This document shows, in pieces, positions 10,190 to 18,978 of a DNA stretch of 64,000 nucleotides. The position numbers and the translations under genes are program-made. Source of the stretch: Flavobacterium sp. Sd200. Lineage in GTDB: Bacteria; Bacteroidota; Bacteroidia; Flavobacteriales; Flavobacteriaceae. Each line of letters starts with the position of its first letter. Positions within the stretch are counted from its first letter, which is position 1. The notes under the pieces were generated by a model that was not told the DNA's origin, ran no database searches, and saw only the letters and a program-made list of their open reading frames with translations. The DNA lies in NCBI RefSeq assembly GCF_009826935.1, contig NZ_WUMN01000005.1, positions 248,001 through 312,000 on the forward strand. Reading direction: 5' to 3'.

Positions 10190-11542
10190 CTATCCTATAT
10201 ATACTGTTTTTACATTTACAAACTCTTTAATGCCATTCTCTGCAAGTTCGCGCCCATAACCAGAACGTTTAATACCACCAAACGGAAGTGCCGGATCAGA
10301 TTTTACCATAGCATTTATAAACACGGCACCTTCCTCAAACAAATGCAGCTTACTTTTAATGCCGTCAACATTTTTAGTAAATATAGAGACCCCAAGACCA
10401 AACTGGGTTTTATTACTTAGACTGACAGCTTCATCAAAAGTTTCAAAGGACATTACAGGAACAGCCGGGCCAAAAGTCTCTTCGGTAAAAACAGGCATAT
10501 CTGTAGTAATATCTGTCAAAATGGTAGGCTCATAAAAAGCCTCACTCCTATTTCCTCCGTAAACTATCTTTGCCCCCATGGCTACCGATCTGTTTACCTG
10601 ATCTTCGATATCTTTTGCCAGATCTGTACGGGCCAATGGTCCCAAATAGGTATCTTCATTAAGCGGATCCCCAACTTTCAGTTCTTTTACTGCCTCTGTA
10701 AACTTTTCTATAAAGGCCTTAAAAAGGCTGCTGTGTACAAAAAAACGTTTGGCAGCTATACAACTCTGTCCCGCATTTTGAAAACGTGCATTAACCGCAA
10801 TAGGAATAACCTCATCAAGATCAGCATCACTGCAAACAATAAGGGCATTACTGCCGCCAAGCTCCAATACTGCCTTTTTTATTTGCGCGGCTGCAATAGA
10901 AGCTACAGAGGCTCCGGCTTTTTCGCTACCTGTTAATGATACGGCTTTAACATCCGGATTCTCGATTACCTTTTTAACCCTATCGCCACTTATAAGAAGG
11001 TTTTTGTAAATCCCATCCGGGAAACCAGCCTCGGCAAATATATCTTCAATTAACAATGCGCAGCCGGCCACGTTACTGGCATGTTTAACCAATACTGTAT
11101 TACCGGCAATAATAGCAGGAATCGCAAACCTGAATACCTGCCAATAAGGAAAATTCCATGGCATAACACCTAAAATTACACCTAATGGTTCATAAACAAC
11201 AAAACTTTCAGATCCATCAGTATCGATTTTTACCGGTGTCAAAAAAATTTCTGCGCTATTAATATAATATTCGCATAATTTTTTGCATTTTTGTACTTCA
11301 GCTAATGACTGAGAAATGGGTTTCCCCATCTCTAAAGTACATTGTTTTGCCAGTAAATGTTGTTTATTTGTTAACACATTTACTAATCTTTTTATAAAAT
11401 TTAGCCTGTCAGACATTGGTTTAGCCCTCCATGCTGCATAGGAATTAGCGCTTATTTTTGCTATATCAGCAGCCTCCTCATCCGTAATATACTGATGTTG
11501 AGACAAAAAAGAAGAATCATAAGGATTATTTATAAAAAACAT
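10190..11542 (-). CDS. NAD(P)-dependent succinate-semialdehyde dehydrogenase-type aldehyde dehydrogenase
   Basis: A 450-residue aldehyde dehydrogenase, full length for the short Sad/YneI-like class. It shows the cofactor loop 'VSLTGSEKAGASVA', the general-base region 'LELGGSNALIV', the catalytic cysteine in 'NAGQSCIAAKR', and a late 'EETFGPAVPV'. It oxidises an aldehyde, most likely succinic semialdehyde, to the acid in the cytoplasm. It stands alone: convergent with the T9SS gene on one side and divergent from the OmpA-family gene on the other. Exact substrate is inferred from family resemblance. Confidence 0.88.
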   Translation of the reverse strand: MFFINNPYDSSFLSQHQYITDEEAADIAKISANSYAAWRAKPMSDRLNFIKRLVNVLTNKQHLLAKQCTLEMGKPISQSLAEVQKCKKLCEYYINSAEIFLTPVKIDTDGSESFVVYEPLGVILGVMPWNFPYWQVFRFAIPAIIAGNTVLVKHASNVAGCALLIEDIFAEAGFPDGIYKNLLISGDRVKKVIENPDVKAVSLTGSEKAGASVASIAAAQIKKAVLELGGSNALIVCSDADLDEVIPIAVNARFQNAGQSCIAAKRFFVHSSLFKAFIEKFTEAVKELKVGDPLNEDTYLGPLARTDLAKDIEDQVNRSVAMGAKIVYGGNRSEAFYEPTILTDITTDMPVFTEETFGPAVPVMSFETFDEAVSLSNKTQFGLGVSIFTKNVDGIKSKLHLFEEGAVFINAMVKSDPALPFGGIKRSGYGRELAENGIKEFVNVKTVYIG

Positions 11543-11650
11543 TTTTTATTTTTGTTTAAATTATTTATAAAAATAACACATATTTTCTTAACTTTATTTT
11601 ACTATTTTTACAGAAAAATTTCAACGTACTGATAAACAAAACAATTATTT

Positions 11651-12949
11651 ATGAAGAAAGCTGTACTCCCCCTATTACTGCTTTGCCTATGCTCGGCAAA
11701 TTTGAGCGCCCAAAAAGCAAAGGCTGCCAAGAAAGCCAAAAAACAAACTACAAAAGAAGTTACTAAAGCAGCTTCAGACTATGACAAATGGTCTATAGAC
11801 TTTGGTGGTGGTTTTGTAAAAGCATCTAACCCGATGTCTCCTGGCTATAACACAGACGCTACTAATTTGTTTAATGCAAATTTAGGTGCAAGATATATGT
11901 TCAACACTAAATTTGGTTTAAAAGTAGAAGCATACTACGATGTACTAAACAATGGTGATAACAGTCAGGAATTCGAAAGCCAGGTATATGGCGCATCACT
12001 ACAGGGTGTTGTAAACCTTGGGCGCGTTCTTGAGTTCGAATCATGGACTAAAAGAATCGGTTTGTTCGGTCATGCTGGTGTTGGTATATCTCAATTGGCA
12101 AATGATCAAATAAAGGATAACGACCAACTTGGAAATTTCCTTATTGGACTTGGTGGACAAATACGTTTGTCTAACAGTGTGGCATTAACTGCTGATTTCA
12201 CTATGATTAACAGTTTCTCTCAACAGAGAACCTGGGATGGTGGCGATTATTTAGATACTGAACTAAGAAGAAAACAAGGTTTTGACAGTACTCTTTATCA
12301 TGCTACAATAGGTCTTTCGATCTATCTTGGTAAACACGAAGAGCATGCTGACTGGTATGTGTACAATGCTGACGATAAAATCGACAACCTTGACAGCCGT
12401 ATAGGTGATCTTGAGACTATGATGAACGACTCTGATAAAGACGGTGTGCCGGATTACTTAGATACAGAGCCTAACACTATTGCTGGTGTTGCTGTAGACA
12501 GTAAAGGTAGAAATATCGACAAAAACGGTAACGGTGTTCCAGATGAGCTTGAGTCTTACATAGACACTAAAGAGAAAGAAGTTAAACAAACAATGAGTGC
12601 AGAGATTGGCGACCTAATCAACGGTGGTTATGTTAATGCTTACTTTGATTTTGGTAAAGATCAGCCTAACGCACAATCTGTAGGCGGTATTAACTTCCTT
12701 ATCAAATACCTGAAAGAAAACCCATCTGCTTCTGCTGATGTTGTTGGTTATGCTGACGAAGTTGGTGATACTGAATACAACAAACTGCTTTCTGCCAGAA
12801 GGGCCGAAAATGTTAAGAAAATATTGATTGATGCTGGTATAGATGGTTCTAGACTTACTATTAAAGGTAATGGCGAAGATTCATCTGTAAATAAAGAGTC
12901 TGCTTTTGCCCGTCAAACGGTTAGAAGGGTAACCTTTATCATCAAATAA
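11651..12949 (+). CDS. OmpA-family outer membrane protein
   Basis: The 432-residue protein starts with a signal peptide (MKKAVLPLLLLCLCSANLSA) and a short Lys/Ala-rich stretch. An N-terminal eight-strand-type beta barrel (about 50-235) follows, then a calcium-binding thrombospondin-3-like segment ('DSDKDGVPDYLDTEPN'), and a C-terminal OmpA peptidoglycan-binding domain ('AYFDFGKDQ', 'ADVVGYADEVGDTEYN', 'LSARRAENVK'). It likely tethers the outer membrane to peptidoglycan. It is monocistronic with its own terminator and is probably abundant. Confidence 0.93.
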   Translation: MKKAVLPLLLLCLCSANLSAQKAKAAKKAKKQTTKEVTKAASDYDKWSIDFGGGFVKASNPMSPGYNTDATNLFNANLGARYMFNTKFGLKVEAYYDVLNNGDNSQEFESQVYGASLQGVVNLGRVLEFESWTKRIGLFGHAGVGISQLANDQIKDNDQLGNFLIGLGGQIRLSNSVALTADFTMINSFSQQRTWDGGDYLDTELRRKQGFDSTLYHATIGLSIYLGKHEEHADWYVYNADDKIDNLDSRIGDLETMMNDSDKDGVPDYLDTEPNTIAGVAVDSKGRNIDKNGNGVPDELESYIDTKEKEVKQTMSAEIGDLINGGYVNAYFDFGKDQPNAQSVGGINFLIKYLKENPSASADVVGYADEVGDTEYNKLLSARRAENVKKILIDAGIDGSRLTIKGNGEDSSVNKESAFARQTVRRVTFIIK

Positions 12950-12970
12950 TAAAAAATCATAAAGTTTTTA

Positions 12971-13001
12971 AAACCTCTGCAAATGCAGAGGTTTTTTTTT
13001 A
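12971..13001 (+). terminator. Terminator after the OmpA-family gene
   Basis: Perfect stem AACCTCTGC / GCAGAGGTT with a 4-nt AAAT loop, followed by nine T. Confidence 0.95.
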
Positions 13002-13025
13002 TCTTTAAGAGAAACAAACATACTA

Positions 13026-13427
13026 ATGGACCATCGCGACTCAGGCATACTTTCGTTGAGAGAAGAAAGTATTGGAGCTATCCACCCGCAATCTTCTAAA
13101 GAGGAAATTTTTCAAAACAAAACCTTACGACCGGTAATTAAATTGCAAAGCAATTTGTTAGCCGAGGCTTTTGTAAATTATGCTAATAAACAAAAGAATT
13201 ATTTTTACACGCTGTCTGTGGAAAAAAAATTACTCTACATAGAAAACGCTATACATAAGGATATAAAATTTAGAAACGCCTTAAAAGGAATGATAATAGG
13301 AATGTTTACTGTTGATGAGTTTAAAGAATATACACTTAACTCTTCAAACCTAAACAAACGTATGATGAATTTGGTTATAGATAGGCTAAAAGACCAGGTT
13401 CAGGTATTGGTACCGGAAACACTTTAA
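13026..13427 (+). CDS. Conserved flavobacterial protein of unknown function
   Basis: 133 residues, soluble, mostly helical, no signal peptide. The central part is basic and contains 'KFRNALKGMIIGMFT' and 'YTLNSSNLNKRMMN'. I recognise the type from flavobacterial genomes, where relatives sometimes carry the label glyoxalase; I see no VOC-fold metal ligands to support that name. It sits between the OmpA terminator and a palindrome pair. Function unknown. Confidence 0.75.
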   Translation: MDHRDSGILSLREESIGAIHPQSSKEEIFQNKTLRPVIKLQSNLLAEAFVNYANKQKNYFYTLSVEKKLLYIENAIHKDIKFRNALKGMIIGMFTVDEFKEYTLNSSNLNKRMMNLVIDRLKDQVQVLVPETL

Positions 13428-13430
13428 CAG

Positions 13431-13466
13431 CTATATCGATATAAAACTACTATTATATCGATATAG
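13431..13466. repeat. Pair of TATATCGATATA palindromes forming a 13-bp inverted repeat
   Basis: TATATCGATATA, itself a perfect palindrome, occurs at 13432-13443 and 13454-13465, centre-to-centre 22 bp. With flanking bases the two copies form a perfect 13-bp inverted repeat around a 10-nt loop. There is no T tract, so it is not a typical terminator. It may be an operator for the following small gene or a 3' stabilising hairpin. Confidence 0.6.
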
Positions 13467-13507
13467 GTTAAACCTGATTGAGGTATTATTATTTTTAACG
13501 ATTTATT

Positions 13508-13537
13508 TTGCTAATTCGTTAAATAGCAGTACCTTTA
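13508..13537 (+). promoter_or_regulatory. Promoter of the His-rich small protein
   Basis: TTG at 13508-13510, 19-bp spacer, TACCTTTA at 13530-13537 (7 of 8 to TAnnTTTG), 20 bp before the ATG. Confidence 0.55.
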
Positions 13538-13557
13538 TATATATAAATCAAACAATT

Positions 13558-13806
13558 ATGGCAACTGTTACCAATTACCACACCGGTTCGATGAACATGG
13601 GTGGACATCAGGAAACGAGCCATCCATACGGCTACCTGCCTTATGATGACCCGGCGATTACGAACCCTCAAGAGCTTGCCACTTTTCCTAAAAAGACAAA
13701 AGCTCAGGACGACTACCATCATCACGATCATGAAAGCCACCTTGTAAACAGGCGGACCCCGGTTAGAAACGGTGTGAACATTACGCGAACAGATGGACAA
13801 CCATAA
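13558..13806 (+). CDS. Small hydrophilic histidine-rich protein
   Basis: 82 residues with no hydrophobic core, rich in His, Asp, Pro and Asn ('DDYHHHDHESH', 'YGYLPYDDPAI'), so it is likely disordered and may bind metal. It has a recognisable promoter and a perfect bidirectional terminator, which support a real gene. An overlapping 93-codon frame on the other strand lacks such signals. Function unknown; resemblance to stress-related disordered proteins is inference. Confidence 0.7.
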   Translation: MATVTNYHTGSMNMGGHQETSHPYGYLPYDDPAITNPQELATFPKKTKAQDDYHHHDHESHLVNRRTPVRNGVNITRTDGQP

Positions 13807-13823
13807 CTAAAAAATTATATCTA

Positions 13824-13863
13824 AAAAAACTAAGGGCTGCCATATGGCAGCCCTTAGTTTTTT
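13824..13863. terminator. Bidirectional terminator
   Basis: A perfect 40-bp palindrome centred between 13843 and 13844 with A-run and T-run ends. It serves the plus-strand small gene and the convergent META lipoprotein. Confidence 0.93.
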
Positions 13864-13879
13864 ATACTGTACCTTATTG

Positions 13880-14305
13880 CTATTGCTTAGGCTTAAAGAC
13901 CAAAACTTCATCCACTCCATTAAGCAATACAAGTTTATCTTTATCTACCATAGCAGCATTTGCGGTTTCTAAAGCTTTCATGTACTCACCCTCACCATCG
14001 CCCGGGCAAAACATCTTCGTAGCAATAACCTGGCTTATATTTATGCCTCCCTCTTCGTTAAGGTTATAAGAGCCGCTGTAACGGTTGCATCCGCCATTGC
14101 CTGATATTTTGTTGTCTTTAGAAAAATTAGCCACAGGAACGCCGCTATTGTATTTAGAGGCATCTACAGGCTGGCCATTAATAGTAGTTAACTCCCAATC
14201 TTTAGTGGTCAGGACATCTAAAGACGACACTGCCTTTGTACTGTTGCATGACTGTAAAAAAGTTATTAAAACTAATGTAGTTACAAAAGATAATATTGTT
14301 TTCAT
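13880..14305 (-). CDS. META-domain lipoprotein (HslJ-like)
   Basis: 141 residues. It has a lipoprotein signal peptide with lipobox LQSC (Cys about 20) and then a META domain: 'DWELTTINGQPV', 'NKISGNGGCNRYSGSY', 'TKMFCPG'. The family is linked to envelope stress and heat shock (HslJ), with no known catalysis. The precursor is probably attached to the inner face of the outer membrane. It is monocistronic. Confidence 0.88.
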   Translation of the reverse strand: MKTILSFVTTLVLITFLQSCNSTKAVSSLDVLTTKDWELTTINGQPVDASKYNSGVPVANFSKDNKISGNGGCNRYSGSYNLNEEGGINISQVIATKMFCPGDGEGEYMKALETANAAMVDKDKLVLLNGVDEVLVFKPKQ

Positions 14306-14393
14306 GATAATCTTTAATTTGTTATTCGTTCAAATGTAAAGATTAAATGAGGGTGGGCAATGTTATTTATAATTCCTTTAAGTAAATAAAGAC

Positions 14394-16421
14394 TTACAGC
14401 AAACCATTATATTTTCTTATAAACCATTCGGCACTTAAAGCCACCGCAAGTATCACTAACAGCCATATCCAGTCTATGAGTGGCGATTGTTTGCTTATCT
14501 CTTTTTGTACTGCCTTATACATTTCATTATCTGAAAGGGCTTTAATAAGTGCATCGGCATTATCAGGATAATATACCTTGCCATTTGTATTTGCCGCCAC
14601 CTGTTGCAAACGTGCAAGATCCGGGTTTACAAACTGTTTTTCTATCTCAAAATCCAGCACTTCAAACCTGCCGGAATAGGAGGTGTTAGAACCTGCTTCC
14701 TTAACCGTAAAGCTATATTGTCCGGCTTCAAGCCCGTCAAGGTTTACTTTATACTCATTGGTTCCCTTAAGAAAATCATAGTTTTTAGAAGCATTGGTTT
14801 GCTTATTTTTTAGCTGAATGGTTAAACGGGCATTATCGTCAAACTCGTAGTTTTTATTAAAATACTGAGCCGTTATAGTTATTAACTCACCGGAATTATA
14901 AAAACTTTCATGGTTTACCACCAACGATTTACGTTTAGAATTAGAACTAAGGAACTGAATCGTCTTATCTAAAAAAACATCAAAATCAACAAAAGACTTT
15001 GTATTTATATGGCTTTCCATCCTCCATTTCCAAATGTTCTCACCTAACAAAAACGCACTGCGGGATGCTCCGTTTTCAGAAAACGCCATGATAGGATTTT
15101 CAGTCTCAACATTACGAATACGTGCTTTTAGCAATACATTTACATTGCTTTTAGCCGTTATTGTACCAAACGGGTGCTGTAATGGCGGAAACTGCCCAAA
15201 ACCAATATCTGTAAGGGCAAATAAATTAAACTGGCTATTAAAATCGGCTAGATAATCTTCGCGCTGTGTGGTCATCCTAAAATTTAGCTGGCTTTGATAC
15301 TGGTTTAGAAGATTGAAATCCGTATTCAATCCGGTAACGATAAAAGTATTTAATCCTGCATTTTTATTTATATCCAACAACTGTTTAAACGATGTATCAG
15401 GCTGATACAGGATCAACACATTATAATCCTGCAACGATTTTACTTCAGTAGGCTTGAGTATGGTAACCTTGCGCTGCTGGTTGGTTTCTATAGAACGTTT
15501 TATAGCACCCAGATCCGGATGGTTTATGGCAGATACCAAAGCGATTTCAGAGCGCTGGTCTATAACCTCAACAGCAAAATTCTTAGTATTGTTGTATTTG
15601 TTTTTTTCGGCTTCGCCAGATGTTATAACTGCCTTATAGGTTTGCACTCCCACTTTATCAGCATCAAGTAATACTGATAATGATTGCGCTTTCTTGTCTT
15701 TAGAAAATGTTATGTTTTGTTTATACACCACACTGCTGCCGCGCATAATATTAAAAATAGCATTCACTGTTTTATTACCGCTGTACTGAACAAATACCTC
15801 TGCAGGAAATTTATTCTTTAAAAAAGCATATTTGTTGACATTAACCTGTGTTACCCTAAGATCGGTAAACGTGGTTGTATCGCCCAAAACCAAAGGATAA
15901 ACCGATGTGTTTTCGCTAAAACTGTACACATAGTCGTTACCAATGGTTTGATTGCCGTCAGTAATCAATACCACCGGATAAGTGGTGTTCCTGTATAACT
16001 GTTTAAGGTTTTGCGCTGCCTGGTCTATATGGGTTTGCTTACCTTTAAAATCGGGCGTGGCACTGCCTTCAAAACCCTCGGCAAAAGTGTAAGGCTGCAC
16101 ATCATACTTATCTTTTAGTGCAGCATTACCCAATATTTTTTCAACAAGCTGCTTAGCTGTATTGTCCTGCCCCAGTTCTTTTACAGATATAGAATTATCA
16201 ATAAGTACCGGAAGCGGCGTCTTTACTGTTTCGAGTTGCCTGCGCGTAATTACAGGATTTATAAGCAGTACAAATATTGAAAACAACGTAATAAAACGCA
16301 AAAAAGCCAAAACAAAGTAAATCTTTCCCTTTGTTTTGGCCTTAAAAAGATATTGGTAAAACGACAAACCGAAAGCTGCAAGTGCAGAAAGTACTAATAA
16401 TAAAACCGTAGATGCAGTCAT
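14394..16421 (-). CDS. Large membrane protein with VWA-like region
   Basis: 675 residues. Two N-terminal membrane helices (about 5-25 and 35-60) are followed by a von Willebrand A-like region beginning 'TPLPVLIDNSISV' with 'PVVLITDGNQTIGND' as its second strand. A large periplasmic beta-rich part then ends in one C-terminal helix ('WIWLLVILAVALSAEWF'). This layout resembles Bacteroidota BatA/aerotolerance-type membrane proteins, but the bat partner genes are absent here. Function is not known. The metal-site motif is degenerate (DNSIS instead of DxSxS in a standard context). Confidence 0.75.
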   Translation of the reverse strand: MTASTVLLLVLSALAAFGLSFYQYLFKAKTKGKIYFVLAFLRFITLFSIFVLLINPVITRRQLETVKTPLPVLIDNSISVKELGQDNTAKQLVEKILGNAALKDKYDVQPYTFAEGFEGSATPDFKGKQTHIDQAAQNLKQLYRNTTYPVVLITDGNQTIGNDYVYSFSENTSVYPLVLGDTTTFTDLRVTQVNVNKYAFLKNKFPAEVFVQYSGNKTVNAIFNIMRGSSVVYKQNITFSKDKKAQSLSVLLDADKVGVQTYKAVITSGEAEKNKYNNTKNFAVEVIDQRSEIALVSAINHPDLGAIKRSIETNQQRKVTILKPTEVKSLQDYNVLILYQPDTSFKQLLDINKNAGLNTFIVTGLNTDFNLLNQYQSQLNFRMTTQREDYLADFNSQFNLFALTDIGFGQFPPLQHPFGTITAKSNVNVLLKARIRNVETENPIMAFSENGASRSAFLLGENIWKWRMESHINTKSFVDFDVFLDKTIQFLSSNSKRKSLVVNHESFYNSGELITITAQYFNKNYEFDDNARLTIQLKNKQTNASKNYDFLKGTNEYKVNLDGLEAGQYSFTVKEAGSNTSYSGRFEVLDFEIEKQFVNPDLARLQQVAANTNGKVYYPDNADALIKALSDNEMYKAVQKEISKQSPLIDWIWLLVILAVALSAEWFIRKYNGLL

Positions 16422-16451
16422 TTGTAAGCCGTTAATCCGAAAAATTAATAA

Positions 16452-17198
16452 TTAGGTTAGCATACCACCGTCTACATTAAGGGTTTGCCCTGTAACGTAA
16501 GCCGATAGGTTAGATGCTAAGAACACACAGGCATTGGCCACATCTTCCGGGCTGCCACCTCTTTTTAATGGAATACCCTCTCTCCAGCCCTTAACCACCT
16601 CTTCAGATAGTTTGGCCGTCATTTCGGTCTCAATAAAGCCCGGCGCAATAACGTTGCAACGAATGTTGCGCGATCCAAGCTCCAACGCTATAGATTTAGA
16701 GAAACCAATAATACCTGCCTTAGAAGCAGCATAGTTAGACTGCCCTGCATTGCCGCTCACACCAACTACAGAGCTCATGTTAATAATAGAGCCACTGCGT
16801 TGTTTAAGCATTGTTTTTTGTACTGCTTTTGTCATGTTGAAAACCGATTTAAGGTTTACCTCAATAACGGTATCAAAATCAGCTTCAGATATTCTCATTA
16901 GCAGGTTGTCTTTAGTTATACCTGCATTGTTTATAAGTATGTCGATTGTACCAAATTCTGCAACAACATCATCTGCCAGTTTTTGAGCCTCATTAAAATC
17001 GGCTGCATTGCTCTGATATCCTTTAGCTTTTATACCAAAAGCATTAAGCTCCTCTTCGAGTGTTTTAGCTGCCTCTGCCGATGCGCTGTAAGTAAAAGCA
17101 ACATTAGCACCATGCTGTGCAAATACAAGGGCTATGCCACGGCCTATACCCCTGCTTGCGCCGGTAATTATTGCCGTTTTTCCTTCTAATAATTTCAT
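16452..17198 (-). CDS. fabG: 3-oxoacyl-[acyl-carrier-protein] reductase
   Basis: 248 residues, the classical SDR fold. The cofactor motif is 'TGASRGIGRG' near residue 13, then 'NNAGIT' near 89, the catalytic Ser in 'NMSSVVG', 'YAASKAG' with Tyr/Lys, and the FabG-like end 'GQTLNVDGGM'. It reduces beta-ketoacyl-ACP in fatty acid elongation. No other fab genes are adjacent; it lies 30 bp upstream of the VWA-like membrane gene and may be cotranscribed with it. Confidence 0.93.
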   Translation of the reverse strand: MKLLEGKTAIITGASRGIGRGIALVFAQHGANVAFTYSASAEAAKTLEEELNAFGIKAKGYQSNAADFNEAQKLADDVVAEFGTIDILINNAGITKDNLLMRISEADFDTVIEVNLKSVFNMTKAVQKTMLKQRSGSIINMSSVVGVSGNAGQSNYAASKAGIIGFSKSIALELGSRNIRCNVIAPGFIETEMTAKLSEEVVKGWREGIPLKRGGSPEDVANACVFLASNLSAYVTGQTLNVDGGMLT

Positions 17199-17401
17199 CT
17201 TTTTGTTTGTTTAGGTAAAGAACGCCACAAATATATAAAAATGTTTGTGGTTTACCTTGTTGTAAATGGATGCCTAACAGCCGAGCAATTAAATTATAGC
17301 CATGAATTATACAAATTAAACGAATTTCTATTGAATGCTGTTAAATTTAGGTTTCAATATATACTATTGTTCCTGATTTGTGAAATTAGCAGCTAATATC
17401 T

Positions 17402-17953
17402 CTAATTATACTTATTCAAAAAGTCCTGTAAGCCCCCTTTAAGCCCGGAGCCTACAGCTTCGAATTTCCATTCACCATTACGTTTGTACAGCCTGCCAAA
17501 TTCTACGGCCGTTTCTATAGAAAAGTCTTCGTCAAGTTCATATTTAACCAACTCTGTATTGGCAGTGTCTACTATACGGATAAATGAATTGCGGATCTGC
17601 CCGAAGTTTTGCCTGCGTTCAGCGGCCTGATGTATGGTTACCACAAAGCATATCTCGGCTACATCCTGCGATATCCTGGCAAGGTCTACTGTTATTTTTT
17701 CGTCGTCGCCATCTCCGGCACCTGTAAGGTTGTCTCCTGTATGTTCTACAGCACCGTCAGGAGATGTCAGGTTGTTGTAAAACACAAAATGGCTGTCGCT
17801 TATCAGTTTGCCGTTTGCCCCTAAAATAAATATCGATGCATCCAGGTCGAACGCCTGACCTGTAGCACTTGTGTTTGTATCCCACCCAAGGCCTACAGTA
17901 AACTTAGGTGCTGCTATATTTTGTCTCTGACCTTTTTCTAAATTAATTGCCAT
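17402..17953 (-). CDS. terD: TerD-family stress protein (distal copy)
   Basis: 183 residues, one full TerD domain. Motifs are 'MAINLEKGQR', 'VGLGWDTN', 'FDLDASIFIL', 'GDNLTGAGDGDDEKI' and 'EFGRLYKRNGEWKFEAVG'. TerD folds bind calcium through acidic loops and act in tellurite, phage or envelope stress responses. This is the last gene of the eight-gene Ter operon, 3 bp after the upstream stop. It is very similar to the first TerD copy (21065-21619), suggesting duplication inside the operon. Confidence 0.95.
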   Translation of the reverse strand: MAINLEKGQRQNIAAPKFTVGLGWDTNTSATGQAFDLDASIFILGANGKLISDSHFVFYNNLTSPDGAVEHTGDNLTGAGDGDDEKITVDLARISQDVAEICFVVTIHQAAERRQNFGQIRNSFIRIVDTANTELVKYELDEDFSIETAVEFGRLYKRNGEWKFEAVGSGLKGGLQDFLNKYN

Positions 17954-17956
17954 TAC

Positions 17957-18937
17957 TTATTTTGAATTGATGTTAATATTTAGCATCGCCCTTAAAATAT
18001 TGGTTTGCTCGTCTACATTTTGCAGTTCTTCGAGAAAATCTACCCCCGAAATTTTTTCGAGGTATGTCGCGAGTACAGCCTCAACATCCTGAGGCAATGC
18101 TGTTTTTAATGCTGCCTGCCTGTCGCGGAGCATATCATTTTTATGTTGCAGGCCAGTAATAATATCAGCCTTGTTTGATGTGTTTTTAGAAAGATCAATA
18201 CCTTTGGCGACTTCTTCATTTAAAAAACAAAACGATTTACTGCCATTTATAAACACAAACCTGTCGTTACTGTCTATAAAGTCAAAAACCTCTGCATATT
18301 GATTATTATGACTTAATCCGCAAACAAATTTAACCCTGAAATTAAGTATATTTAGCCTGCCTAAAAGCTTTCGCTCTATAGCCACATAATTATTTTGGTA
18401 GACATTTTTATCCGTCACAGCAGTAAGTTCAGCAAAGTCTGCTTCGGGAATTTCGCGATAATACTCAGACGCAAACTTTACCGAAAATTGTGTAATATCG
18501 TTCCAGCTAAACATGGCTTGGCTGTTCTCAGCAAGCATGGTGTACAATTGTTTTAATGCTACGCCCATTTGCCGTCCATGACTGCGGCATTCTCCAATAA
18601 AATTGCGTTGTTCACTTTCTTTTTGGAGCTTGTCTATCAGATCAGTGTTTATATGCACTTCATCTTCCATTAGCAGATATTGCTGCTCTTTGGCTTTTTT
18701 AAGCTTTTGAAACAGGTCGGTAAGACTGCTGGTGTACTGAACATGAAAGAGTTCCAGTTTATGCACATCAAGATCTTTATTAGCCTCAAAAAGGTTGTGG
18801 ATTACTTTAGTGCGCACATAAACGGCAAAAAGGTCTTTGTGGTTAAAAAAGTTAGACAACATTTTTACCATCAATAACCTTTTTTGGCTCTCTTTTATAA
18901 TCTGAGCATATATATCTTCCAGCTCATCCATGCGCAT
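17957..18937 (-). CDS. Unassigned 326-residue protein of the Ter operon
   Basis: I do not recognise this family. It is a soluble, largely helical protein with possible coiled-coil segments (about 85-125 and 255-285), no signal peptide or membrane helix, and no obvious catalytic motif. A good Shine-Dalgarno-like GGGGAGGAAG lies just upstream of the ATG, which is unusual in this group and supports the start. It sits 41 bp after the VOC gene and 3 bp before a TerD gene, so it is expected to work with TerD/TelA. Fits a scaffold or adaptor role only by context. Confidence 0.8.
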   Translation of the reverse strand: MRMDELEDIYAQIIKESQKRLLMVKMLSNFFNHKDLFAVYVRTKVIHNLFEANKDLDVHKLELFHVQYTSSLTDLFQKLKKAKEQQYLLMEDEVHINTDLIDKLQKESEQRNFIGECRSHGRQMGVALKQLYTMLAENSQAMFSWNDITQFSVKFASEYYREIPEADFAELTAVTDKNVYQNNYVAIERKLLGRLNILNFRVKFVCGLSHNNQYAEVFDFIDSNDRFVFINGSKSFCFLNEEVAKGIDLSKNTSNKADIITGLQHKNDMLRDRQAALKTALPQDVEAVLATYLEKISGVDFLEELQNVDEQTNILRAMLNININSK

Positions 18938-18978
18938 TACTTCCTCCCCTGCTATTCCTAATACTCTCTATTCCTTTT

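Noticed and set aside
13519..13800. 93-codon frame opposite the His-rich protein
   Set aside because: It has no promoter or terminator of its own and its composition looks like an antisense shadow; the plus-strand frame has both signals.
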